Assembly (NCBI GenBank): GCA_009792885.1
Contig: WMCF01000025.1
Span: forward strand, 4,572,697 to 4,636,696
Reading direction: 5' to 3'
Origin: Eremophila alpestris peregrina
Lineage: Eukaryota; Chordata; Aves; Passeriformes; Alaudidae
DNA: 64,000 nucleotides
This document shows positions 11,391 through 24,208 of the stretch, in pieces. The notes under the pieces are model-generated. The model did no database searches. It was not told where the DNA came from and saw only the letters and a program-made list of their open reading frames with translations. Every line of letters starts with the position of its first letter. The first letter of the stretch is position 1. The translations under genes and the position numbers were made by a program.

Positions 11391-14300
11391 AGGTAAGTTG
11401 CTCAAATGTTGCCGAAACCTGGTCAGGCGAGTCTCCCAAGCTGTCTGTCCCTGAGCACCTCCTGAGCTGGTGTCATGATGAGTCCTGGGCTGATCTCAGC
11501 TTATTAAGCTCCCTGCTGGTGATGGTGCAGAAGCTGCTGGGGTATTTTCAGACCTGAGAAATGGAGGGAAAGATGGGGAAAGGGAGAAAGCTATCCCTTC
11601 TACCTCTTCCTCCTGCTCCCCCTCAGGCCTGCATGCAGTGTGTTCTTCACATGTATGCCAAGCAGCTTGGAGGCAGCTTCTAAACTGTACAAATTTGTCT
11701 GTTCTTGGCCCTGAAGGCATTAATAGAGACACCTTGGCATCCATGGTGTTCTTTTCAGGTTGGGACAGACTCCTGCCCTTAGCTTTGTTGTCATTGCCTG
11801 GTGTGCATCCCTGCCTCCTGTGGTGGCAGGAGCTGCTTTGTGTGGATTGGGTGGTTGGATGATGACAAGGGTACACCTGAATCTTTGGGCATCTCCCAGA
11901 TCCAGCTGACTGCTTGAACCACCCCCCTCTGTTAATGCAGCTCCAGCACCTCCAACCCATGGGAATGGTGGCTGCACCTGCAGTCTGTGAAAAGCCTCAG
12001 CATCCCCCAAGGCCCAGCAGAGACACATGTCCTTAAGGGGGCATATCATGAAGAATGCTGGATTTCTAGAATAAAACTGGATTTCAGTAATGAGGTCAAT
12101 TCTTTGCCTCAGCAGGAATGGACATGCAAGACACTAGTTAGTCACCTGAAGTAAAAGATCAAAAAGTAAAGAATATGTATAATTTAAGAAACAGATTATG
12201 AGAGGTTTTCATGGTTATAACTTTGGATTATCTCAGTCTCTCTCACCCTAGATAGCCCTTGGCACATCTGCAAAACATGATCAATCAGGTTCTTCATAAA
12301 CAGAGTGTATTGTAGGAAAAAAACCCCTGGTATTAAACCATCACTTGGCATAACATATCTAGTTACTGTTGTTTTCCAACCAGCATACACCTCCAGGTAG
12401 TGGGAGAAATCTTTCTGCTTAATTAGCAGCTGAACTTTTATATTTAGATGAATTCAGGAAAATGTCCTCATATGGTTATTACAGTGAGTACTGAAGACAA
12501 CAAAAAAGTCATTCTTATCCACGACTGTTCTGTCAGCAAGAGAGATCTGTTCCAAGAGCTAAGCTTTTAAAAAAGAAATCATTCTTCCTTGATAGTCTCT
12601 GCTATTTTGAAAGATGCAAGACATGGAGTGTGTTTTATATCTTGTGATAAGACACCAGACATCATATCTCATGGGTATTGTGTCAGGAATAATAAGGGTT
12701 GAGTTGTGAAGAGGAGGTCTGTGGCTCTTTGCAAATCCTGTGGGCTCAGGCTTCCATATTGACTAAACAAATAGTGACATAAAAAAAAAAAAAAGAGAAG
12801 GAACTACATTTTCCCACATTTTCTTAACATGTAAGGATGTGTGGGTGAGGCAGAGAAGAGTGCAACAGAGCCTCCACCCTCTGAATGCACTTCAACAGGG
12901 AAAAAAAAGGTGCATGTAAACAGAGGCAGCAAGCTAAGGCTGAGATCAAAATACTACAGAAAAACATACTTCTCAGGAAAAATAAAAGTAAATTTGGAGA
13001 CTAGAATAAAATATATTTCACATGCAGGAGAACAACCAAAGAATGAGCTAGAGGAACGTTTAGGCAGATAATTTTGTAAATTAGTATCTGGTCTGACAGA
13101 ATGACCAAGTGGGCACAGGTAAGATATAGATTATAAACTGAAGTATTTTCTGGGGCAGGCTTACTGATGAGCAACAGAAATAAAGAGCAGTGTTATGACC
13201 ATACTCAGAAATTCACAATCACCTTCTTACAGTAGGGTCTGGGTGCTAACTTGCTATAACTGCACACTGCCAATGCACTAGGCAGGACCAGCACCACAAG
13301 TTTTTGGCTTCTGTTCTTTTTCTGATTATGCCTAGAATAAGGCAAACACGATTTGCAGGGCAAACTCTACTAATAATCCTTTCAAAATCCTTCATCCAGT
13401 ACTTCCCAATGCTCTTTAAGAGGGCTGATCAAATCTAGGTAGTTAAAAAATTCCCAATTCAATGGAAGTTCAGATAAGGTCAATTAGTTGTTATATGACA
13501 CAAAGGAAAAGACAACTTACCTTCCTTGAATCACTCAATTCAATCACAATATGTCTGTTTAAAGTCAGTAATTACTTTTTAATTGATTTTTCAAAGCAAT
13601 ACTACAGTACAACTTTTGATCTATAACTATATTGCCAAGTGTACTGTCTAGCTCTTAAGACAAAAAGGAAAACTAAAAAAGGAGTGTGCTATTGATGTAA
13701 CAAGAGACAAAAGTATCCAGCAGGATCCTAGGGATATACTTAATTGTTCTATGTACAGATTTTCTAGAGACTGGCATATTTTTTTTGTTAAGGCACTGTT
13801 TCATAATTAAAAGTGGCAACCAGCCCAGGGACTCTTACCACAGAATTCAGGAGCTGGAGAAAAGCAAAGAACATTGTCAAAATTCCTTGTACAGGCAGTG
13901 CCTGCAGTTTTGTGCAGACCTACTTTTGTTATTTTTCTTCAAGGTTTTAGAACAACATATGTAGAGCAATTTGATCAGTGAAGACTTTTTGTTAGCCCTG
14001 GTAGTATTTGTTATGATGGCTCTACTCCATCTGCAACAGAAATATCACAGGAGCTATGTACATACAGCATAGCTTTTTGAATTTGAGGAAATAAGTGCTA
14101 AGCCTTTTCACAGATACTTCCCATAACTGCATGAAATAACCATTGCTCTTTTCTACTCCACTATATACAGAACAATATTTTCAAACTGGGGTGCTGGTAC
14201 CTGTTTGTCCATACCTGATACTGCCTCCCAAAGGCCTGGTTCACCACAGGGCTAAACCTGCATTGGTATGACTTGTCAGGTGTTAGCTACTGCTGCTGCT

Positions 14301-16199
14301 GCTTTGGACTTTTCTATGAGGGAGATGTCATCTTTCCCATCACTTTGAGATAGAAATCTGCAGATTAAGCAAAACTCATCTCTCCCTAATCTCTCTCTAG
14401 TTTCCCCAGTGCAGCTGGTGACATAGAAATCAGACTGACAATTCTAAACAAAAAAATTATTTTCATTTGGTGTGCCACAGTAAATAAAAATGGACATGTG
14501 TATCCAATGTATAGCAAGAGGAAAAAAAATCAGACTGTTTTTCTGTGGGGGTGACCATTCCCAGTTTCAGTATTTGTTCCTCTATCAGCAATCTTACATA
14601 AAGCTGAAGGCATGTGTTTTATGTTTTCTCTGGATTTAAAACAAAATGAAGAGAAACCAGCTATAAATAGCAGTGTTTATGTCATAGGAATTAGAAATAA
14701 AAAAATTCTGGTGCCTTGTTTAGGAGAAAAATAGATTTAATAACTTACCTGATGTCTTCCAATATATTTCTGTTCCTAAATGCCTGGTAAGTCAAATATA
14801 TTTTGTGTTTGTTTGTATTAAGGGCTATGGAAAATAGAGCTGTGAGAGACTTGTGCATTGGGAGTATATTACTTTTTCTAATTTATGTAATTTTAAAACT
14901 GATTTCACTCATAATTCCTAATCCACTGTTAGTAGTCAATTAGCTCTTACACTAAGTGGTACATTCTGCCTCATCCAGGGAGATGAATTTGACTAAAATA
15001 TGGTATTGATTTATTTGTAATAGAATTTTCATTGTAAAATGCACACAGTGGGAAGAAATTATGCAGCTGTATGAATCCTGGATGACAATAGCACAGGAAG
15101 ACAATATGTGAGTATTGTATAAAAAAATTGCTGTAAGATTCAGGGAGAAGAAAAACAAAATCCTTTTTATGAGGAGAAGCGGCTACACAACTTTCTTTTG
15201 GCCAATTTATTTCTTACTGACCTTTCCAGAATTTGTCTGTATGGCCTGTACACGTAGTAATCACAGGGATTACAGCCAGAAGAACTAGGGCTGATTGAAC
15301 AAGGACTAGTCCAAACTCTACAAATAAGCTTCAAACCAGACTTGAAACAAAGCATTTTAGATAACTGAGAGAAAAGCATTTTTCATTACTCTTTACCCTG
15401 GATTCTTTGATTTGAATTGGAGTCAGAAGCAAAAATACTATTATTGTGCAAGTCTATCAGTTGTTGCTTTTCTGAACTGATCCAGAAAGTTTCCCAGTGA
15501 AGCCCAAGTCAATCTTTTAAGATAATTTTCTACACAGAGTTGTTTGAACAAAGTGCTGTCTAGAAATATGAGCCCTATTGAGCCCTTAAATGGGTAGGAA
15601 GGCTAGAAAAAGATATTAACTCTTTCTACAGAAAAACATAATAATCCATTTTCTTATGCAATGGCAAACCTTTTGCTTTAAATAAATTGCAGTTTAGGGC
15701 TCCAGAAGGAGGCCAGAACAATTTCTGAAGTAGCAATCTTTCTCACTCTGTCGGTTAAGACAATCTTCATTCTATGACCTGTGTTCTACTTTATTTTCCC
15801 TCCCCTTGTGAACTGTATTGCATTATTAAAATGATATATGGTGTTGTTTTGGTTTCTGTTTGTGTTTCTTTTTTTTTTTTAAGGAAGCGGTGACCAAAAG
15901 GAGAAATAAAGAATCTTGTCTTTAATAAGTGGTGAAACTAATGGTGCACACACCTTTTCTATCTACTGCTGTTTTCAAAGGGTGGGGTTTTTTTATCTGT
16001 AAAATAACATCAATTCACTATTTATGAACATACGTAAGATGGGGCAGCATTGGTGCAAAAAGTGTGGTGATCCAGAGTATCTCTCTGGTTCTCCTGGATG
16101 GGCAGGAGCCTGGATGGGGGGGGTGATCCTCCCTGGCCTGTGCCTGAAACAGTGTGGTTTTTGGTCTCAGCCCATGGAAAAAGCACTGTCAGGGTTGTC
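11391..16199. other. Unannotated stretch with a moderately GC-rich block
   Basis: Bases 11391-12050 are GC-richer than their surroundings and hold open frames on both strands (the longest is 11496-11960 on minus) that overlap and look non-coding. The rest is AT-rich. I note an A14 run near 12780, a CTG x4 at about 14291, a minus-strand consensus donor near 14744 with no credible exon attached, and a T11 run near 15870. I recognise no transposon. Confidence 0.45.
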
Positions 16200-16474
16200 T
16201 GAGGATTTGGAGGTCACAAGGGTTTGATTGGTGTGATTTTTGTTATGTCACTGGGTGTGTAGAAGTAGTTTTATAGTTTATTACATAGACATGAATAGAG
16301 TTAATATGGTGGCAGATCAATGTGATAAAGTCACATTTTCCTGTCCTTCTCTTCCTCTTCCTCTTTGCAAAGGGTGTTGGGTTCTTAGGATTGGTAAAGG
16401 TAAAATTTTCACTGCACGACATGGGTTTTAGTTATTGGTGTTTAGAGAAAAACAATGTTAACGTAGGTTTAGGG

Positions 16475-16480
16475 TATAAA
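16475..16480 (+). promoter_or_regulatory. TATA box of the 16.2-kb LTR
   Basis: TATAAA lies in GGGTATAAAAGTCC, upstream of the LTR polyadenylation signal at the expected spacing, and marks the end of U3. It could act as a cryptic promoter reading rightward. Confidence 0.55.
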
Positions 16481-16576
16481 AGTCCAGACAGTGTCGTGGG
16501 AGGAAAAGAAACCATCTTTCCAGCTGCCTGTGAACATCGCGCTGAACAAGAAAGAACTTAGAGATAAGATTTGTAA

Positions 16577-16582
16577 AATAAA
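16577..16582 (+). terminator. Polyadenylation signal of the 16.2-kb LTR
   Basis: AATAAA within GTAAAATAAACATC defines the end of the R region in the LTR model. Confidence 0.5.
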
Positions 16583-16657
16583 CATCTGCAGTCCGCAACC
16601 CAGAAGTTCTCCGACTCCTTCTTTCAAGCATGGGCCGGTGAGAAGAAAGATTTTACA

Positions 16658-18375
16658 TTGTTGGGGTTAATCTCAGAAGAGATAACTCTGACACAAAAAG
16701 AAATCATCAAGAGATGAAGAGCTCATCTAAGCCAAGAAGATTACATTGACTTTGAGTGAAGCTGTTTGCCAGTTTCGCAGTGGGGCCATTAAGTGGGAGT
16801 GCTGTTCAAAGTGGGGATCTGCACTAGAGATGGAAAGCTCAGGTTCATTCTTGTGGAGCAAGGGACAGTGAAATCCCTGTTAGACCAACTAAGTAGTGTG
16901 AAGCAGTGAAGCATCACCTCAGGTCTCACAGTAGCTCCCTCATCCCTTTGTGACTTTGGGTAGACTGTAAAGATAGGATTCCTTTATTCAGTCCTGTGAC
17001 AATCACTGCATTTAACCCCAGGAACAAGGCTATGTAGCTCTCTCTGAGCTCTCTATTGATGTAAATAACCTTTCCTCCAGTATCTGATTTAGCTCAGGCA
17101 CCTCTGTTTTCTGCTAGAGGTTTTCATTTTTATGTTAAAAGTAATACTTTAATTATACCAATAAATTTTGAATAGAAAAGGGCAACTGCATTCTTAATGC
17201 CATTTTAAAACTTCATGTGTTTCAGCTTTTATAGACACATAATCACAATGAGGAAAAAAATATGTATCTTGACCAGGTACTAATAGTGTAGTCAATGAAA
17301 AGAAATTAGAAGTGTCTGAATCATTACTTACACTTTTAAGCACAGCCTCTCCCTTTTTCCTCTAAGGCACAGGCTATTTTTTAAATTAAATGTCAGATAC
17401 AAAGTCCTAGTACTCTCCCTGTTGAATTCAAGACAGTATAATGATATTCATAACTCCCAGAATATTTGTTCTCAAAAGGATATCTCCATTTGTTATTTTT
17501 GAAACCACAGTATGAGTGCTTAGTTGTAAAATCATTATTTGAAACCCTGGATGCATTAAAAAAAGTCTAAGGAAAACTGCGGACACACATTTGGCACTCT
17601 GAAGCAATTAACATTAGTTATTATCAACATATTTGGAGAGCCAGCAGTTCTCTGTTAGACTTTTACACTGATTCTTCAGCATGGTTTGTGTTACCAAATT
17701 AACCTCTGTACTTGAACATAGAGGGCAAAGAAATAAGAATGTCAGCAAAGAAAGTTACAATGAATTCACAATGGCACAAATTACAGCGGTTAGGGATTCT
17801 GTCCTTATACCAATAATTTTTTTTGAGGGTGGGTAGCAGAAAAAGAACTTCAGTGCTGAACATTTCATGGGAGTTCAATAGCAGTACAAACAAACCTGGC
17901 TGCTGGTTCAGTGGTTCCTGTTTTATGGTGACTCTGGGGGCCTCCCTCCCCACTTGGAGCTGACATAGTGCACTAATCCATTGAACTAACCAGAAAAAAA
18001 CCAAAATTTTGAGATGGCTTTCTATGCTGGCAAGGTCTACCTTGAAAAAAAAATTAATTTCAGAGCTGGTGCAAAGGATAGGATGGATTTGTCCTGCAAA
18101 AGGGAAAGGAGGGCGCTGGCAACCAGTAGTTGGCTGGTGTAAGCTGCTGTGGAGTCAGCCCGGCTGAATAGGAAAACGGAGATGGAGAAGGAACTGCCTA
18201 AAACACCCAGATAGGAATTTCATTCTTATAATTTACTGTTTAATCGCTAGCTGTAGCCAACAGCTCCAGAAAATAGTTCCTGGGATTTTCTTCCATCTTT
18301 AAATACTACGCAATCAAGTAACATGCTCATACCATGTGTAAAAGTAAAATGTGCATCCTGTGTGTTACACCCTTT
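16658..18375. other. Unannotated stretch
   Basis: AT-rich sequence without a recognisable gene or transposon. An open frame on minus at 17699-18004 lacks coding character. Confidence 0.5.
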
Positions 18376-18692
18376 TCTCTCTGGAGAAGAGAAGGCTTAG
18401 GGGGGACCTTCACCATAGTATTGCTATAGTTAAAGGGCTGCTACAAGGAGGATAGAGACTTTGTCTTCACAAGGATCCACAGAGAGAAGTGGCAAGGTGA
18501 AAAAGTTTCACTGGGAGAGGTTTCCTCTCTATGAAACTTTTGGAGTCCTCATCACTGGAGGATTTCATAATGTAATTGGACAGGGTGCCAGGAAACTTTA
18601 TCTAGGTTCTCTTTCCCATTGAAATTTGGACCAGGTGGTCTCTGGAGATCCCTTTCAACCTGGGCTATCCTCTAATTCTGTGATTCTCTGAT
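18376..18692 (+). mobile_element. CR1 LINE 3' fragment, sense
   Basis: The left part reads CTGGAGAAGAGAAGGCTTAG, the CR1 motif that precedes GGGGACCT. The right part reads GATCCCTTTCAACCTGGGC, then AATTCTGTGATTCTCTGATT, which is the CR1 3' terminus with its short tail repeats. It is diverged and 5'-truncated, and carries no reverse-transcriptase reading frame, as is usual for avian CR1 copies. Confidence 0.9.
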
Positions 18693-21600
18693 TATTTTTG
18701 CTTCTTGGTAGTGTTATGTAGAGAAAAACAAAAGTAAAAGAATGAAAAATACTTTCAGGTTTTAGCAGCTATATTTAGACCTTTTACAGGAACATATCTA
18801 TTGTTTGAAAGAAGAAGAAAAAAATCAAGTGGATAATTTGCCCATGATAGAAGAACATTTGGAGTTGCTCAGTTTAATGAAACTTAATGTGCTTCCGATG
18901 GTTTCTGTGTTTATTTTTTCAGATTAATGATTGCAACTTTTAAGACTCTTTTTCTCAAATCCCCAGCTTGCAGATACTTTGAATTGCAGAAGAAACATGT
19001 TTTTTCACTAGAGAAGAATGATAGATAAAACTTGTGGCTTCTGCCAAGCAGCCTAAAGTTTATCAGGAGAAGGGAAATAATGCCCTGGATTGCCCTTGCT
19101 CTGCTGGAGGGCAAACTTCATTGACTGCCTCATGTGTCATGGGCTTGCAGTTACACTGCACAAAATTTTTTCCATTGCTATAACATTTTCTCCCCTTCTC
19201 TTAGTTCAAAAGCCTTAGGATATGCCTAGTGTTTTTCTTTCATGTACAAAGAAGATTTACCTAAGGCCGCTCCCTGAATTCTAGATTCTAGAAAAGTGTA
19301 AAGTGTTCTCTAAGTCTTTCATAAAACTTGGTCCCTTTTTTTCTCCTTGATCTTTATATTATATTAATAATATTACCACATTTTCTGCAGTGTTACAGTA
19401 TCTTAGTTGTTTATCTAAAATTCTTTTCATTTTAGCCAGCAACCCTTGAGTACTCTTCAATAGGCTGTGTTTCATGGAGGCTTCAAAAGTTTGGCAACTG
19501 CTGTTATAATGATTCTGAAGTTCCAGACCTATCCTTTCATCCTGATCATTTTCCCCCACAGGCCCATTTGAAAAAAAAAAAAAAAATCAAATTTAGAATG
19601 CGGCACTCAGGATACCCACTGAGATTAAATGTCCTGTTTCCATAGTAAAAAGCAGTTAAAGTTTATTTATTTTTCTTGAAACTTATAGTAATGAAACTAT
19701 AAAGCTACAAAGATAATTTTGCCTCCTCCTCCTTCCACTCATTTCAATAGCTTTGGGGTAAATGCCACAATGAGTTTTAAAATGAAATTACCTTTCATTT
19801 TCAGAAAATAATAACTTCTAGGCATATCAGCCATCCAGCATTATTTTTTTCTCTTTTTTTTATATGAAAATTGAATATGATAAAGACAACAGTGCCTGAA
19901 AAATAATACTGAAGACACACAAATCATTGCATCATTGAAGGAAATGACATATAATCTCCATTTTTTAAGGTGAGATGTGGACTTTCAAAGCTAAAGTACT
20001 GGAGACCTACTGAAAAGTGTTACAGTAATGGTCCTCATAATGCATAGTGACCATGTATTGAAGTTATGTGATATTTTCTCTTATAAAACATTCTTTGGTT
20101 TCTAAGTTACTCCACCTTTTCCAGTGATGGCCACAAGCCTTTGGGGTGTTTTGACCACATCACATGAAATTCCTTTCCATTCAAGCTATCCCCTTTGTCT
20201 TATGCGTTAGTGAGGAAAAAACCCCACAATGCAAATGGCAGGCACAGACGTGCAGAATGTTCTGGCTCCACATCAGACAGCCACAACCTTTTACAGCACA
20301 GCTTTTGGGGCTCATAAATTGTGCTGCATTGACAGCACAGACAACGGGTACCTGAGTTCCGCAGGCTGATCTGTCTCTTCTTCATGGTGAAAAATCACAC
20401 CATGCTCTGGCTGAGGCTGGAGAAAGGAGGTAGGAAGAAGCAGAGCCTGAGGGCTGCCCTCACCAGAGCCCTGCACATGGCACTTCCCCATCAACTGCCT
20501 GCTATTTCATCTGGATAAGAAAATCTGGGACATATCCTCTCTTAAACCTGCAGACCCAAGAGTCCCATGCTGCATTTCTTCTGAATCCAGTGCACAGTGG
20601 AAACATTTTCTCCCCTCTAAAATAACAGTCCTTCTGCTGCTAGTTAAAATAGCATGGCACACATGTCACAGCAGCTGTACAAGAATAGCTGTGCATTTGT
20701 ATTCCTGTGAAAATAGAAACAAGAAAATGGCACAACTCTTCTTCTCCCCTGCAGAAAGCTAAAATATTCCCAGAGCAATAACTATGAAAAAGGGAATTAA
20801 AAGGAAGTCCTGATAGATCAAGTTCACATTCAAGCTGCTGTTTGCAGTTAGTTTCCATGCATCAACTGGGCTACAGAAGCTGCATTCTTAGCTCAGGGGA
20901 AATTGAGGGTAATGGCACTTAGTGTGGTCTGGGACAAAAGACAGTCGAGCTAAGTCACCTTAGCAGGCATCTGCCATAGAAGCAGCACAAAAGACTCTCT
21001 GGCTTAGCTGGCATCATAACTTTTAAGTGGTGGAAGTTTCAAGCTGTACTTCAATCATTAGTTTTCATTAATTTGCACTTGAAAGAGAACACCAAAATTT
21101 TGCTTCCAATGTGCCTCAGCATACTTTATATTTTATATAAAACACTTTATATAAGACAGAGTAAAGTATACAGTTTTACAACTTGGTATCTTTGCGGGCT
21201 TGGGAAGGTGCAAAATACACACTGGTTGCTCTTCCTAGCAGCTTCAGGGTAATTTGGACTCTTGGAAGATTGCAAAGAATGTTACTTGTGCATGGTCCAC
21301 TGTATAAGGACTAAGCCTTAGTGGTGATGTGGTGACAAAATGCAACAAGTTGCTTTTACTTGTCCACATGCTAGAAGGAGATAGAGAAAAATTGCAAGCA
21401 AACACTGCAGTCTGAACATAAATTCTTCCTTTCCAATTCTTCCTTTCCTTCATTTACTGCAATAAGGCTAATATTAATTTCTTAGACTCTGCTTCCTAGT
21501 TTTTTTACTACATTAGAGGTTTTTTACTCGTCTTATTTCCAACACAAAGCCTATCACTAACTACCAGTACTAGTGTGTCAATAATACATGGCGGGGGCGG

Positions 21601-24178
21601 GGGGGGATGTTTGTAAATTTACTGGGCATATTTATATTTCAAAACTTAAATATTCCAATAGAAGGAAAGATAATGACTACTCCAATGTAATACATAAAGT
21701 ATATGTGTATATATTATAGGCCAAGTTTCATTAGGATCTGTTTTTTTGTTTTGCTTTACATTGTATTTGGAAATTATATGTATTGGAAAACAGTTTGTAT
21801 TGAGAGGCCAATATTCATGTAGAGATGAAGAAAAAAAATTTGGTTGTGGTATTGACATCCAGTCTACAGTAAATTATCAAACTCTTTTATAAATATGAAA
21901 AAGCTTTTGAAAGAGTGCAATATTCACTCTGTTTAATTAACAACGGTTGCTATGAATAGTTGTTTTCTACTTTTTTTTTCTTTTCCATTAACACAATTAG
22001 TTAAAAATATGACACTTTAAATGCTGAAACTCCTGAGTCTTTCTTAAAGTTACATATTTTATCTTCTTTCCATCTTTTATTCTCAGAAATATAGGAGACA
22101 GAAAATCAGGATTTAGGCCGGAACACAATTTGAAAATGAAATACTCCTGATTTTTCGAAGGAGACTTTAGATTATAGGAACTGGTATCTTATTCTGTTTT
22201 AATTTCATCCAGTTCTTTTAGAATTGTAGCTTTAGGTGACAATCCTTTCAGCAATTACATGAGTATTATTGTTCTGATTCAGTGAAAGATTTCACATTTA
22301 ATGATTTTCTAGAGTAAGAGAAAATGCTCATGAAGGTTTTATTTTTTTTTTCTTATCCCACAGATGTATTTGAAATGTTTACACCTGAAATAAAACATCA
22401 TTAAAGCCACTAGTTATTCACAGAAGTTTTCTTAGCCAGTTTTCTTCAAGCTTCTTTAACTCCATCCAGTTGGAGTTCTTGCATGACCCACAGTGGAGAT
22501 GTGTGTGTGAACACAGATTCAGAAACAGCCTTGAGCAATGTTCTTTCTGAAAGCATGAGCAATGCTTAAAAACATATTTTGCTCCCATTTGGATAGGTTG
22601 TTACTTTGATTTTGTGCTTGTCTGAGAATTTGAAAGGCACTCAAAGAGGCTACAGTATAAAATATTTAGTAGCTTAATTTTCAGATAACTTCCTTATGTA
22701 CAACCAGCAAACTTTTTTCAATGATAGATGTCACTGTTCAAGTTCAAAAATGAAGCAAACAGGATATTTTTATAATTCTCTCAATTAATGAAAAGACTCT
22801 GGACATTTCTGACACTGGAGTATCACAACAAATATGCATCAGATTCATTAAAACAGGAGGTTGCCTCAGAGTGTTTTATTTTCTTCTGCTTTTCAGACAT
22901 TGAAGAATCAGAACATGGGCAAATGCACAACAATATCTTAACCCATGTCACTTTCTCTTAGTAAATATCTTATATTGACATTAAGCGGGTATGTAGCAAA
23001 ATGAGATGAAGACAGAAGTATTGGGTCTCATCTTATGCCTGACTTAAAGGCTTAAGTTAAACACTTAAAAAGAATTTAACTGTGATCAGGTGCAATATCC
23101 CATTAATGCATTATCAAATGAGACAAGCCATGTGATTAAAACTAATGCATACTTAAATAATGTGTTGAATTAAACTTTAAGCCTTAAATATACAGCAATT
23201 TAATTTAATAGTTTCATTTGAAAGCAGAAAGCTTTGTTGGAAGACAACCTGGAGGAAAAAACTAGAAGATACATTTCCTAGTGGAAACCAGGCAAAATTA
23301 CATGGATGCCAGAAGCATAGTTCCACCTTCTAATTAAGGCCTCTAATTACTCAAACTGTTCTGCACAGTTGTTTTCCTTTTTTTCCTATAGTGCTGGGAA
23401 GTCACAGGGGGATGTGCTCACATCCATCAGCTTGCTACATTTGAGTCTAAAATATGGCATGGCCGACAAAGAAAGACAATTCTTTCTCTTTTCTAATTAG
23501 CATCAAAATTGGAGACATTAGATTTCTACTATTTTCTGACCCCACTCCTGTCTTCAGATTATATTGCGAAAGTCAGCAATTCCTGCCAGGAAGCAGTGCC
23601 AGGAGGTGTAAAAATCAGTATTCAGTAGCTACTGCAGGAATAGGATAGCTGTTTTTTGCAGGAACATTAAGATTGCAGCCATGGTGCATCACTAAATAGA
23701 AAAGGGGTCCTTTTGATAAAGGGGTTAACAGAAATTAAAGGAGGCACTGCTCACTCAGCAAGGTGAAGTGACAGAAAGGACCCAGAACCCATAGGTCAGC
23801 TGTAACAGACCCAGCTTATCATAAGTACAGTACAGGGTAACATTCAGCCTTCTCCTGCTCATGTTTTACTCAGAGCTAGGAAGCAAGCACGTGGTTCTGG
23901 CACTTCTTGAAGGTTATAATTTAAAAACCTCTTTTACAGGTGACTGCCTCCAGAACAATGTCAGAAAAAAAGAGTTTTAGTTATTCTGTCAGATTTGCAC
24001 TTAAGTCTTTTTTTCAGAAGGAGGTTAAAGGTAGGTGGTGACCCAGTGTCTGTAATTTCCCCTCCGGCTTTCTGTGGCTGTGGAGGTCTGTTCTGCTCTA
24101 TTTTTGGTACTATTTCGACTCCCTTGGGAAATTAGGAAGAGTCTTTTAATTTTTTTTTTAATTTAAAATTTGATTTAA
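18693..24178. other. Unannotated AT-rich stretch
   Basis: I see no gene or recognisable transposon in this 5.5 kb. There is an A15 run near 19571, a G-rich patch at 21589-21606 (GGCGGGGGCGGGGGGGG), a palindromic TTTATATTTTATATAAA near 21127, and T-rich runs near 22341. The short reading frames on both strands are chance frames. Confidence 0.5.
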
Positions 24179-24208
24179 ATTTAAGTCCATTCAAAGGTGG
24201 ACTTAAAT
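24179..24208. repeat. Perfect 11-bp inverted repeat with 8-base loop
   Basis: ATTTAAGTCCA is followed by TTCAAAGG and then TGGACTTAAAT, the exact reverse complement. The stem stands out because it includes the non-AT core AGTCCA. No terminal target duplication or larger element is visible around it. Confidence 0.8.

Larger units (their letters stand above)
16200..16657 (+). mobile_element. Probable solo LTR of an avian endogenous retrovirus
   Basis: The segment has LTR architecture. It contains a TATA box (TATAAAAG, 16475), a polyadenylation signal (AATAAA, 16577) about 100 bases later, and a U5-like tail through CCCAGAAGTTCTCCGACTCC ending in TTTTACA. That overall pattern fits ERVL-type LTRs of birds. 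Taking TG at 16200 and CA at 16657 as the ends gives 458 bp, flanked by TTGTC and TTGTT, a 4-of-5 target-site match. No primer-binding site or gag/pol sequence follows, so it is best read as a solo LTR. The left boundary is the least certain part. Confidence 0.62.

Noticed and set aside
11496..12049. Minus-strand frames of 154 and 109 codons with a plus frame between
   Set aside because: Overlapping long frames on both strands reflect the local GC increase (fewer stops). There are no motifs and the composition is Pro/Ser/Cys rich.
14744..14790. Minus-strand micro-exon before a consensus donor (CATCAG|GTAAGT)
   Set aside because: It would be under 40 nt with a poor acceptor; perfect donors are expected by chance at about this frequency.
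21589..21606. G-rich patch as a G-quadruplex
   Set aside because: There are only two long G runs plus a GG, short of four clear G-tracts.
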